DNA from: Methylibium rhizosphaerae
GTDB taxonomy: Bacteria; Pseudomonadota; Gammaproteobacteria; Burkholderiales; Burkholderiaceae_C
Length of the DNA: 64,000 nucleotides
NCBI RefSeq assembly: GCF_006386545.1
Contig: NZ_SWAR01000001.1
Coordinates: forward strand, 1-64,000
Reading direction: 5' to 3'
A model generated the notes under the pieces. The model was not told the DNA's origin, made no database searches, and saw nothing but the letters and a program-made list of their open reading frames with translations. The first letter of the stretch is position 1. Every line of letters begins with the position of its first letter. Below are positions 54,728 through 63,828 of this stretch, piece after piece. The position numbers were made by a program, and so were the translations under genes.

Positions 54728-54741
54728 CTACATGAATGTAG
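54728..54741. promoter_or_regulatory. CTACAT/ATGTAG palindrome
   Basis: CTACAT-GA-ATGTAG has perfect 6-bp arms and is flanked by TTAA on both sides. It shares its core with the 18-bp palindrome at 54634. Being between two divergent regulator genes, it could bind either product. Confidence 0.55.
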
Positions 54742-54760
54742 AGTTAACACTACACGATGC

Positions 54761-54778
54761 GTGTTCAATGAGTGTTCA
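54761..54778 (+). promoter_or_regulatory. GTGTTCA direct repeats, 11-bp period
   Basis: GTGTTCA occurs at 54761-54767 and 54772-54778, exactly one helical turn apart, 20 bases before the winged-helix regulator gene. OmpR-type winged-helix proteins bind such tandem repeats, so autoregulation is likely. Confidence 0.5.
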
Positions 54779-54798
54779 GTCAGAGTGAAGGAGTTGGG

Positions 54799-55203
54799 AT
54801 GTTCCGAAGCATCAACGTGGAAGACCCGCACTATCGGCCTGCGTTTCTCCCCTTGCCGGTGGCATCGGCGGTGGCCCCGGCGCCCGCCAGGGATCGCACC
54901 TTCCGGTTCGGCGGTTGCGAAGTGAGCCCGGGTCGCCGCGAGATCACGGTCGACGGCGAGAGCAGGGCCCTGCAGCCGCAACCGTTCGACCTGCTGGTCT
55001 ACCTCATTGAACACCGCGAGCGCGTGGTGCGCCTGGACGAACTGCTGGACGAGCTCTGGGCCGACGAGTGCGTGCAGCCCGGCACGGTCGCCTCCACGGT
55101 CGCGCGCATCCGCAAGGTGCTCGAAGACGGCAGCGGCACCGAAGTGATCCGTACCTACCACCGCGTCGGCTACCGCTTCGTGGCCCCCGTCAGCCTCGGC
55201 TGA
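54799..55203 (+). CDS. Stand-alone OmpR-type winged-helix regulator
   Basis: A 134-residue DNA-binding protein. It has a low-complexity N-terminus (about 1-30) and a Trans_reg_C winged helix (about 33-130; FRFGGCEVSPGRREITVDGE, LQPQPFDLLVYLIEH, RLDELLDELW, VASTVARIRKVLED, YHRVGYRFVAP). There is no receiver, TM segment or sensor, unlike ToxR/CadC/OmpR proteins. So control must be by abundance or a partner protein. AAGGAG lies six bases before the ATG. It is divergent from the LuxR-type regulator and precedes the diguanylate cyclase gene by 95 bases. Confidence 0.88.
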   Translation: MFRSINVEDPHYRPAFLPLPVASAVAPAPARDRTFRFGGCEVSPGRREITVDGESRALQPQPFDLLVYLIEHRERVVRLDELLDELWADECVQPGTVASTVARIRKVLEDGSGTEVIRTYHRVGYRFVAPVSLG

Positions 55204-55298
55204 ACGAGCCCCCGGCCCGCAGGCCGGGGCACTGGCAGCCCCTGTGTCGCGGTGCGACACTATCCGTCCCCGACGACGGATGGTGAGAGGGCGCGGCG

Positions 55299-57560
55299 AT
55301 GATCACCAGGCACAGGCGCCTGCTGAACGCACTGGGCGTGGTGCTGATCCTGACGATGTGCGCGGTCGTGGCGCTGCTGCTGCACCGGTCGCGCGATCGC
55401 GCCATGGACGACCTGCGCCGCGACACGAAGAACCTGACCTCGGCGCTGGCCCTGTACACCCGCGGTGTCGTGGCCAGCATCGATCTGGCCCTGGTGGGCG
55501 GCCGTGACAGCCTGACCCTGCTCGAAGTCACCGGCGGCAAGGCCACCCCTGACCTCGCCGCCGAGATGCTTCGCAACAACGTGGCGAGCATCGGTCTGCC
55601 GGTGCTGATGCGCGTGCTCGACGCAGACGGCTACCAGCGGTTCAGTTCCGACCCGCAGCCGTGGACGCAGACCTCCAGCGACCGCGACTTCTTCAAGGCG
55701 CATGTCGCGCGCGACGCCGGCCTCTACATCAGCCAGCCGTTCGTCTCGCGCATCAACGGCAAGTGGGCCATCGTGTTCAGCCGGCGGCTGAGCGGACCCG
55801 GCGGCGAGTTCAAGGGCATCATCCAGGTCGGCGCCCCGATGGAGGTGTTCGAAGACATCTTCCAGCGTTTCGAGGTCGGCGCCCGGGGCACCCTGATCCT
55901 GGCCGACGACAACGGGATCCTGCTGGCGCGCCGGCCGGCGAACCCCGAGCTCGTCGCCAAGAAGGTCCTGCGCGACGACGGCGCGCTGGGCCAGCTGCGC
56001 AGCGGCGTCAATTCGGGCGTTCGCATCAACACCGCGCCGGTCGACGGCTTGCAGCGCATGCTGGGGTTCGAACGGGTGGCATCGACCCGGCTCGTCGTCG
56101 GTGTCGGCCAGAGCGTCGATGACTGGCTCGCCAAGTGGCGCCGTGAGGCGGTCATTTCGGGCACGGTGACGGTGCTGTTCGGTGGCGTTGCCCTGTTCAT
56201 GCTGTTGCGCACCACCCAGCATGCGAAGGAAGCCGCACAACGAACGGCCCAGCTCGAACGCAGCGAAGACCGGATCCGCTCGATCCTGGCCAACGCGCCC
56301 GATGCCTTCATCGGTATCGACCAGCAAGGCCGGATCACCGACTGGAACCGCCAGGCGCAGCACACCTTCGGCTGGACCGATGAGCAAGCCCTGGGGCGAT
56401 CGCTGGCGGAGCTGCTCATACCGCCGCGCATGCGCGACAGCCACACGGCAGGACTGAGCGCCTTTGCCAACACCGGCACCGGCCCGGTCATCGACAAGCG
56501 GATCGAGCTCACCGCGCTGCACCGCGACGGCCGCGAGATTCCGGTGGAGGTGTCTGTCGCGGCCCTGCCGACGCCGAGCGGCTACGTGGCGAACGCCTTC
56601 CTGCACGACATCTCCGAGCGCAAGGAGGCGGCCGCCCGGCTGGCACTGGTGCACCGGCGGCTGCGCGACATCACCGACAACCTGCCGCTGCTGGTGTCGT
56701 ACGTCGACAAGGACCGGCGGCTGCGCTTCTGCAATGCGACGTGGCGTGAATGGCTGGGGGTGGACCCGACATCAGCCACCGGACACCTGCTCGAGGAGGT
56801 GATCGGCCCCACCCTCTACGAGCAACGGCGCGAATCGCTCGATCGGGCCCTCGGCGGCGAGCGCGTGAGTTTCGACGTCGAGTCGGTGGCGCTTGGCATC
56901 AACCGGTTCCTGCACACGGTCTACGTCCCGGACCTGCAGCCCGACGGCACGGTGGCCGGCATCTACGCGGTGAGCACCGACGTCACGGCCTCCAAGAAGG
57001 TGGAGATCCAGCTGCAGGACCTCGCGCATGCCGATTCGCTGACCGGCCTGCCGAATCGCCGCCGGTTCGAGGAAAGGCTGCAAGAGGCAGTGGCCCGCTC
57101 CAGGCGGGACCAGCGCCCCATGGCGCTCATGTTCCTCGACGTCGACCATTTCAAGCGCATCAACGACACGCTCGGCCATGCCGGCGGCGACGCGGTGCTC
57201 AGGGAGTTCGCCAGGCGGCTTGCGCGCTGCATCCGTGCCACCGACACGGCGGCCCGTTTTGCGGGCGACGAGTTCGTCGTGATCCTCGAAGGGCTGCATG
57301 ACGGCGAGGATGCGAACGTGGTGGCCGGCAACATCGTCGCCGAGCTGCAGCCGCCGTTCGTCTTCGGCGACAAGCAGCTGTCGGTCACCACCAGCATCGG
57401 CATTGCCATCTTCAGCGGCGAGCACGTTTCGGCGGACGTCGCAGTGGCCAAGGCGGACGAGGCCCTCTACCGGGCCAAGGACGCCGGCCGCAACACCTTC
57501 GTGGTGTCCAGCATGGACTTCACCGAGATGGGCGGCGGCGACTCCACCTCGCGCCACTGA
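55299..57560 (+). CDS. Cache-PAS-PAS diguanylate cyclase
   Basis: A 753-residue inner-membrane enzyme that makes cyclic di-GMP. A TM helix (about 9-28), a periplasmic Cache-type sensor (about 40-285) and a second TM (about 290-310) are followed by two PAS domains (about 330-450 and 460-570). The GGDEF domain (about 585-740) has I-site-like RxxD-type residues, DVDHFKRINDTLGH and AGDEF (655-659) in place of GGDEF. The Ala variant usually keeps activity. The signal may be a small organic acid or sugar at the Cache domain. It probably opposes the HD-GYP phosphodiesterase encoded 4.5 kb away. Confidence 0.92.
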   Translation: MITRHRRLLNALGVVLILTMCAVVALLLHRSRDRAMDDLRRDTKNLTSALALYTRGVVASIDLALVGGRDSLTLLEVTGGKATPDLAAEMLRNNVASIGLPVLMRVLDADGYQRFSSDPQPWTQTSSDRDFFKAHVARDAGLYISQPFVSRINGKWAIVFSRRLSGPGGEFKGIIQVGAPMEVFEDIFQRFEVGARGTLILADDNGILLARRPANPELVAKKVLRDDGALGQLRSGVNSGVRINTAPVDGLQRMLGFERVASTRLVVGVGQSVDDWLAKWRREAVISGTVTVLFGGVALFMLLRTTQHAKEAAQRTAQLERSEDRIRSILANAPDAFIGIDQQGRITDWNRQAQHTFGWTDEQALGRSLAELLIPPRMRDSHTAGLSAFANTGTGPVIDKRIELTALHRDGREIPVEVSVAALPTPSGYVANAFLHDISERKEAAARLALVHRRLRDITDNLPLLVSYVDKDRRLRFCNATWREWLGVDPTSATGHLLEEVIGPTLYEQRRESLDRALGGERVSFDVESVALGINRFLHTVYVPDLQPDGTVAGIYAVSTDVTASKKVEIQLQDLAHADSLTGLPNRRRFEERLQEAVARSRRDQRPMALMFLDVDHFKRINDTLGHAGGDAVLREFARRLARCIRATDTAARFAGDEFVVILEGLHDGEDANVVAGNIVAELQPPFVFGDKQLSVTTSIGIAIFSGEHVSADVAVAKADEALYRAKDAGRNTFVVSSMDFTEMGGGDSTSRH

Positions 57561-57610
57561 CGGCCTCTGCCTGCCTGTCCGGCCGAGGCCGCCCGTGGCC
57601 CGCCGGTGGC

Positions 57611-58303
57611 TCAGTCGCTGACCCGCACCCAGTCGTAGTACGCCGGACCGCCGCCGCCGTTGTATCGGCCGAGGAAGCCGACCGCGCCGGCCGAGTTGTT
57701 GCCGACCCAGTGGTTCAGCATCAGCCGCATCGGCGCCGAGATGGAGGTCTGCACGCGCCGGATCTCCTGCTCCTGGCCCGCGTCGTTGACATGGAACCAG
57801 CGCACGAAGGTCGGCCGCCACTCGAAGCCGATGGTGCGCCAGCCGGTCCCCACCGAGAACTGCTGGTAGTTCTGCCGGCCGGCGGTCCACACGTTGGTGT
57901 GCAGCGTGCGCCCGCTGTTGATGAACTCGATGTCGATCTCGAAGTGGCTCGACGTGCCCGCCTGGCCGGTATAGAGGAAGAACGAGCTGTTGCCGCCGGC
58001 GATGGTGCCGGGCTGCATGCGCGTGACGAACTTGCCGTAGGTGAACGACTGCCAGGTGCGCACCTCCCCGCATTTGCGCGTCGAGCCGTTCACGTTGAGC
58101 TGCAGGGCGCCCCAGCCGGTGCGCCAGACTTCGCTGTAGGCGAAGCCGCAGCCGAAGATGTCGCCGTTGTGCCAGTTGGCGGTTTCCCAGGCGCCGCCGG
58201 CGCCGCCGGTGCCGTCGAAGCCTTCGAAGAACGAGGCGGCCGTCGCGGGCGCGGCCATGGAAGCGGCCAGCGCGAGCGCTGCCGCCGATACGAGTTTCTG
58301 CAT
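57611..58303 (-). CDS. GH16 beta-glucanase (lichenase-type)
   Basis: A 230-residue secreted enzyme cleaving beta-1,3-1,4- or beta-1,3-glucan with retention. The signal peptide ends near AAPATAA. The jelly-roll catalytic domain has the complete motif E122-I-D124-I-E126-F, giving nucleophile and acid/base. WGALQLNVNG and GFEWRPTFVRWFHVND are typical. There is no binding module. It is the last gene of a three-gene glucan set on the minus strand (GH16-like protein, lipoprotein, this enzyme) and converges with the cyclase gene. Confidence 0.93.
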   Translation of the reverse strand: MQKLVSAAALALAASMAAPATAASFFEGFDGTGGAGGAWETANWHNGDIFGCGFAYSEVWRTGWGALQLNVNGSTRKCGEVRTWQSFTYGKFVTRMQPGTIAGGNSSFFLYTGQAGTSSHFEIDIEFINSGRTLHTNVWTAGRQNYQQFSVGTGWRTIGFEWRPTFVRWFHVNDAGQEQEIRRVQTSISAPMRLMLNHWVGNNSAGAVGFLGRYNGGGGPAYYDWVRVSD

Positions 58304-58322
58304 CGCTTGTCTCCTGTTGGTA

Positions 58323-58397
58323 GATCGGGGCCGGCGCTTGCCGCCCCGTCGTGTGACGTGTGTCGTGATGCGCCGGGGCTCTGCTGCCCCGGTGGCG
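58323..58397 (-). promoter_or_regulatory. Intercistronic hairpins between lipoprotein and GH16 genes
   Basis: Two G+C-rich inverted repeats lie here, the better one CCGGGGC-N6-GCCCCGG (58373-58392). Neither has a U-tract. Such structures between cistrons often stabilise or cut the message and so set different levels for the two proteins. Confidence 0.4.
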
Positions 58398-58410
58398 TGG
58401 CGAGAACCGT

Positions 58411-59115
58411 CTATTTCGCGAGCTTCACCGTGCCGATGGCCAGGTCGTGCGCGCCGGCATTGGTGGCCGGGTTGATCACGTCCACGGCGAACAGACCGCT
58501 CTTGACCGCGCCCACCACGGTGCCAGAGCCATTGCAGTAGGCGGGCAGCGGGAAGCTGGCGTCGTTGAGGTCGATGGTCAGCTCGGTCAGCGTGGCGTTG
58601 ACCACGGCCTGAGCGGTGGCGGTGCAACCGTCGGCCGCGACAGGCGAGGGCTGCAGCTTCACCGTCAGCACGGCGTCGGTGCTCGAGCGCAGCTGGATCT
58701 TGAGCTGGGTGTAGGTCGATGCATTGAACGGCGCGACCGGCGCGGCACCGGTGTTTCCAGGGGCATAGGCGCGCAGCGCCACGCCCGCAAAGGCCTGGGC
58801 TCCCGTCAGGGTGGCGCCGTAGCTGACGGCGCCGTCGGCGAACTGCGCGGTGCCGAGCGTCTGCTCATTGGACTTTTCGGCAAAGGCGTAGGTGTCGATC
58901 TTGCCGGCCTCGCTGGTGTCGGTGGCATTCATCGGGGTCGCGAACGCCACGTCGGTGGGCGCCGGCGTCGGCGTCGGCGTGGGAGATGGCATCGGCGCCG
59001 GAGGCGCGCCGGCAGTCGGCGGGTCATCGCCACCACCGCAGGCGGCCAGTGCGGCGACCGCACAGAAGAGCGCGGCCAGCGTGCGGACCGGAGCGTGGGT
59101 TGACGGCATGTTCAC
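58411..59115 (-). CDS. Lipoprotein with a putative carbohydrate-binding module
   Basis: A 234-residue lipoprotein: lipobox ALAAC (Cys26), then Gly/Asp, a Pro-Thr linker (about 40-54) and one beta-sandwich-like module. The part YTQLKIQLRSSTDAVLTVKL and the later Cys-containing strands align in pattern with the N-terminal region of the GH16-like protein encoded next door (YQNMRLRLSSATPRVLRIRL). So it looks like a free-standing copy of that module, perhaps CIA30/CBM11-like. A GTG start has AAGGAG five bases upstream; the ATG two codons on is an alternative. No enzymatic motif is seen. Glucan binding is an inference from context. Confidence 0.7.
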   Translation of the reverse strand: MNMPSTHAPVRTLAALFCAVAALAACGGGDDPPTAGAPPAPMPSPTPTPTPAPTDVAFATPMNATDTSEAGKIDTYAFAEKSNEQTLGTAQFADGAVSYGATLTGAQAFAGVALRAYAPGNTGAAPVAPFNASTYTQLKIQLRSSTDAVLTVKLQPSPVAADGCTATAQAVVNATLTELTIDLNDASFPLPAYCNGSGTVVGAVKSGLFAVDVINPATNAGAHDLAIGTVKLAK

Positions 59116-59190
59116 TGTGTGTCTCCTTTTGTGAGTGACACCTTCATGCTGCTGTCTTGCCCCTGCCCTTGCCGGTCTGCACTTGCGTTC

Positions 59191-59232
59191 GGCCTGACGG
59201 ATCTTGCGCTTGGCCTGACCGATCTTGCTTTC
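59191..59232. repeat. Two imperfect 21-bp tandem copies
   Basis: GGCCTGACGGATCTTGC and GGCCTGACCGATCTTGC begin two adjacent 21-base units in the 136-base interval between the GH16-like and lipoprotein genes. The first 17 bases differ at one position. They could be a duplicated regulatory site or a replication artefact. Confidence 0.6.
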
Positions 59233-59251
59233 ATGCGCCCCGGCCTGGGGC

Positions 59252-60757
59252 TCAGTAGCACATCATCAAGCCGTAGCGGCTGTTGCGCTCGCAGGTGACC
59301 TGTCGCACCGGCTGCTGCGACGCACCCGCATCTGTCGCCGGCTTGCGCTTGCGCGCCGGCTCCTTGCCCTGGGCAGGTGCCGCCATTGCGCTGCGCCGCG
59401 CCTGCCAGGCCGAGAGGCGCGCGCGAGCGGCCGCCGCGAGATCGTCGCGCTGGTAGACGCGCACATGATCGACGAGCAACCTCGCATCGGCCCCGCCTTT
59501 GCCCGAAGTGCCGGCGGCCGATGTCAGGCCGACGTTCAGCAGGAAGGGCCATTGCTCGAACACCTCGCGCGAAGCGGGTGGCAGGTCGGCGCGCAGCTGC
59601 GTCTTCACCAGCACCCCGTCGAGCAGCCAGCGCAGTCGTGCCGGCTCCCACTCGACGGCGAGCTCGTGGAAGCCGCCGCCTGCCGCCTCGCCCGGCGGGA
59701 GCGCCACCTGGGCGAGATGGGCATCGTCCTCGAGGCCGGGGCCGTGCAGGCCCAGTTCCGCGACGCCAGGCGCCTGCGTTTCCAGCATCACGATCTCGCC
59801 GGCCTCCGGCCAGGACAGCTCTGCCAGGGGGGCGCCCAGCAGCGACAGGCTGCTGGAAAGCCCCGGCCGTTCGGGCGCCTTGAAACGCACTTCGATGCGG
59901 CCGTAAAGCATGGCGCCGGCGGGCCGGGCCTGCAGCCGCGCGGTGGAAGGCGCGTCTGCCTCGCCCAGGCGGAGCGCCAGGTGGCCGAGACCGTCGTGCG
60001 AGGCCTGTCGTGATGCCGCCGACCAGCGGGCCGCATCCGCCGGCTGGTCTGCCGGTGCATTGAATTCATCGGCCCATGCGAGCTTCCAGCGGGCATCGCG
60101 CGGCACCCGCGGACCGGTGACGGGCGGCGCCGAGGCGACTGCCGCCCCGCTGCGCAGGAACTCCATGCGGCCGACGCTGTAGCGCACCGGTTCGGCGGCC
60201 GGCTCATTGGCGGTGACCTCCACCGACACCACCGCCGGCAGCGTCTTGTCCACCGGCGAGCCGCGGCCGATGCACCAGGGTTGCGGCTCGAAGGCGCTGA
60301 GCGGGATCACATAGTCGGTCGGCTGCGGACCCACTTGCTGCAGCATGACCGGGTAGCAGCCGGTCGTGAGGAACTGAGGATCGCTGCCCTTCAGGCGGAT
60401 GCGCAGCACGCGCGGCGTCGCCGACGACAGCCGGAGGCGCATGTTCTGGTAGGCCGACAGGTCCACCGGCGCGCCGCCGGCATTCCCCCTCACCTCCATG
60501 CCGAGCGTGGCCCATTGGCCGCCGCTCGCATTCGACAGGCGGCCGCCCACCAGCACCTGCCCGTCCTTCACGCGCAGCGGCTCGGCGGCCACGTCGCCCG
60601 GCTTGTCGGACAAGGCCAGCGGCAGCACCGGTGCGCCGCTGTGGCTTTGCAGCGGCTCCCTGAAGTCGGCCCACAGCAACGAAGGCCCGTCGGCCGCGTG
60701 GACGCAGCCGCACACCGCGCCGAGCAGCAACGCGGCGCTTCGAAGCAATCGTTCCAT
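59252..60757 (-). CDS. GH16-like protein with altered catalytic motif
   Basis: A 501-residue exported protein. The signal peptide ends near GCVHAA. An N-terminal beta-sandwich (about 25-205) resembles the neighbouring lipoprotein module. A C-terminal GH16 fold follows (about 225-445; KLAWADEFNAP, YGRIEVRFKAPE, FHELAVEWEPARLRWLLDG, LLVDHVRVYQ). At the catalytic site the family's GEIDIME is GEIVMLE: both Glu are kept, but the middle Asp is Val. That should weaken or abolish catalysis, so it may bind glucan instead. A basic tail follows with a short Cys-rich end. It is the first gene of the set and is preceded by an AraC-type regulator gene. Confidence 0.85.
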   Translation of the reverse strand: MERLLRSAALLLGAVCGCVHAADGPSLLWADFREPLQSHSGAPVLPLALSDKPGDVAAEPLRVKDGQVLVGGRLSNASGGQWATLGMEVRGNAGGAPVDLSAYQNMRLRLSSATPRVLRIRLKGSDPQFLTTGCYPVMLQQVGPQPTDYVIPLSAFEPQPWCIGRGSPVDKTLPAVVSVEVTANEPAAEPVRYSVGRMEFLRSGAAVASAPPVTGPRVPRDARWKLAWADEFNAPADQPADAARWSAASRQASHDGLGHLALRLGEADAPSTARLQARPAGAMLYGRIEVRFKAPERPGLSSSLSLLGAPLAELSWPEAGEIVMLETQAPGVAELGLHGPGLEDDAHLAQVALPPGEAAGGGFHELAVEWEPARLRWLLDGVLVKTQLRADLPPASREVFEQWPFLLNVGLTSAAGTSGKGGADARLLVDHVRVYQRDDLAAAARARLSAWQARRSAMAAPAQGKEPARKRKPATDAGASQQPVRQVTCERNSRYGLMMCY

Positions 60758-60782
60758 CCCTGGCTTCCTTGGTACTCGCGCG

Positions 60783-61751
60783 TCACTGCGCGCGGGGTTG
60801 CACCGGCATGCACAGCTCGCAGCGCACGATGCGGCTGCCCGGGGTGCCCTCGAGCGGGTCGTAGCGCTCGAAGAACGGTCCCTCGCCCATGTCGAAGGCC
60901 GCCTCGGGCAGCCAGTCGTTCAGCAGGGCATGCCAGCCCGCGCCGATGCCGCTGGCCGGCCCGTCGTAATGCAGCGCGGCCACCCAGTGGGCCTCCACGC
61001 GACGCCTGGGCAGGCGCAGGCCCGGGTCGCGCCAGCCTGCCGGCAGCTGCACGCAGGCGTCCATGCGGCAACGGGTCGGCCCTGCGATCGCCGGGTCGTC
61101 GAGGCCGACGAAGGCCATCGGCTGGTCGCCCAGCCCCAGGCTGTGCACCCACGGCAGAAAGCGGTCCCACAGCTCCCTTGCAGTGGCGCCGTAGTGGCCG
61201 CGTGCCCGCATGAAGAGGTACTCCGCGGCTTCCTGCCGCTTCACCTCGATGCGAAAGGGCCCTGCCGGCGCCTCGTCGTCGGACGGCCTGCGCCAGTCGA
61301 CCCAGCCGCCGCTGCGCCACTGCGACGGCGTCATGCCGAAGTGTTCGCGAAAGGCCCTTGCAAACGCCTCGGGCGAGGCGAAGCCGCAATTGAGCGAAAT
61401 GACGGTGATCTTCTCTTCGGGGCAATGGCGCAGCCGGCCGGCAGCCGCCTCGAGGCGCCGCCGGCGCACGAACGCATTGAGCGTCTCGCCGGTCCACGCG
61501 AGGAACAGACGGTGAAAGTGGAAGGGCGAGATGGCCGCCAGCCGTGCCAGGGTCTCCAGCTTCAGGTCTTCCGCGAGGTGCCGCTCAACGTGGTCGAGCA
61601 CGGCCTCGATGCGCTTGACGTGATGGCTGCGGATCGCCGGCGGGTCAGCATTCACCCGACGGGGCTTCGCGCCTCCTCCGGCAAGGAAGGTCGGTTCGCC
61701 GCGCACCGGCAGGCGAGACATCTCTGGTGCAAGGGACTCGAGGCTGTTCAC
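60783..61751 (-). CDS. AraC-family regulator with GyrI-like effector domain
   Basis: A 322-residue regulator. Two AraC helix-turn-helix units occupy about 45-150 (LARLAAISPFHFHRLFLAWTG; FASPEAFARAFREHFGMTPSQW). A GyrI-like ligand domain follows (about 170-318; YLFMRARGHYG, MDACVQLP). In most AraC proteins the DNA-binding part is C-terminal; N-terminal placement with GyrI is characteristic of the Rob/BmrR-like branch. It lies 25 bases upstream of the GH16-like gene on the same strand, so it may be in the glucan operon. GyrI domains bind hydrophobic cations, so its ligand need not be a sugar. Confidence 0.9.
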   Translation of the reverse strand: MNSLESLAPEMSRLPVRGEPTFLAGGGAKPRRVNADPPAIRSHHVKRIEAVLDHVERHLAEDLKLETLARLAAISPFHFHRLFLAWTGETLNAFVRRRRLEAAAGRLRHCPEEKITVISLNCGFASPEAFARAFREHFGMTPSQWRSGGWVDWRRPSDDEAPAGPFRIEVKRQEAAEYLFMRARGHYGATARELWDRFLPWVHSLGLGDQPMAFVGLDDPAIAGPTRCRMDACVQLPAGWRDPGLRLPRRRVEAHWVAALHYDGPASGIGAGWHALLNDWLPEAAFDMGEGPFFERYDPLEGTPGSRIVRCELCMPVQPRAQ

Positions 61752-61793
61752 GCAAACCCTTTCGTACTGCTTGTGTTTGCCCGCTGCCGCGGT

Positions 61794-62882
<1,089 letters not shown>

Positions 62883-62910
62883 GTTTTCCTGTCCTTTGGA
62901 TGAAGCGCTC

Positions 62911-63825
62911 TCAGCCCTTGACCGCACCGGCCGTGAGCCCCTCGATGAGGCGGCGCGTGTAGAAGACGAACAGCAGCAGCAGCGGCAGCACGGTGATGGC
63001 CGAGCCGGCGCTGATGGCGCCCCAGGGCGTCTGGCCGGTACCCTGCAGCGAGCGCAGCACCAGCGGCGCGGTGAACATCTCCATGTCGCTCATCACCAGC
63101 AGCGCGCCGACGAAGTTGTTGTAGGAGCCGATGAAGGTCACCAGGCCCAGCGTGCCCATGGCCGGCCCGATGAGCGGCAGAACGACGCGCCAATAGATGC
63201 CGAACTCGCTGCAGCCGTCCATGCGGGCGGCCTCGACCAGCTCGCGCGGCACGGCCGAACCGATGTACTGGCGCATCAGGAAGATGCCGAAGGCGGAGCA
63301 GGCACCCGGCACGATGAGCGCGCGCGTGCTGTTGAGCCAGTCGAGCTCCTTCATCATCAGCACGAACGGGATCATGCCGACGAAGGACGGCAGCAGCATC
63401 GTGGCCATCAGCGCGCCGAACAGCTTGTCGCGCCCCCTGAACTCGTACATCGCGAAGCCGTAGCCGCCCAGCGAGCAGAGGAACAGGTTGAGCACGGTGG
63501 AGGCACCGGCGATCCACAGCGACAGGCCCACGCTGCGCCAGAAATGCGGGCGCTGCGAGACCAGGTCGCCGATGTTGTCCAGCAGCGCCGAGCCGAACCA
63601 CAGCGGCGGCGGCACCGAGAGGATCTCGGTGTTCGTGTGGGTGGCGAACACGAACATGAAGTAGAACGGCGCCAGCATGATGGCCGCGCCGGCCAGCACC
63701 AGGGCATGCGGCAGCCAGCGCGACGGCAGCAGCGCACGCAGGTCGCGGGAACGGGTGATGGGCATGGGGACTTCGAGCGCCCCGCGGGGCGCCGGCGAAA
63801 CGGTGGAAGAAAGGACGTCCGACAC
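62911..63825 (-). CDS. Sugar ABC importer permease, MalG type
   Basis: A 304-residue permease with six TM helices and the EAA loop (RELVEAARMDGCSEFGIYWRVVLPLIGPA). The C-terminus (RRLIEGLTAGAVKG) is typical of the CUT1 second permease. The start is a GTG at 63825, three bases after the first permease gene ends; an ATG 20 codons on is possible. The substrate is probably an oligosaccharide released by the adjacent glucanases. Confidence 0.92.
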   Translation of the reverse strand: MSDVLSSTVSPAPRGALEVPMPITRSRDLRALLPSRWLPHALVLAGAAIMLAPFYFMFVFATHTNTEILSVPPPLWFGSALLDNIGDLVSQRPHFWRSVGLSLWIAGASTVLNLFLCSLGGYGFAMYEFRGRDKLFGALMATMLLPSFVGMIPFVLMMKELDWLNSTRALIVPGACSAFGIFLMRQYIGSAVPRELVEAARMDGCSEFGIYWRVVLPLIGPAMGTLGLVTFIGSYNNFVGALLVMSDMEMFTAPLVLRSLQGTGQTPWGAISAGSAITVLPLLLLFVFYTRRLIEGLTAGAVKG

Positions 63826-63828
63826 GGT

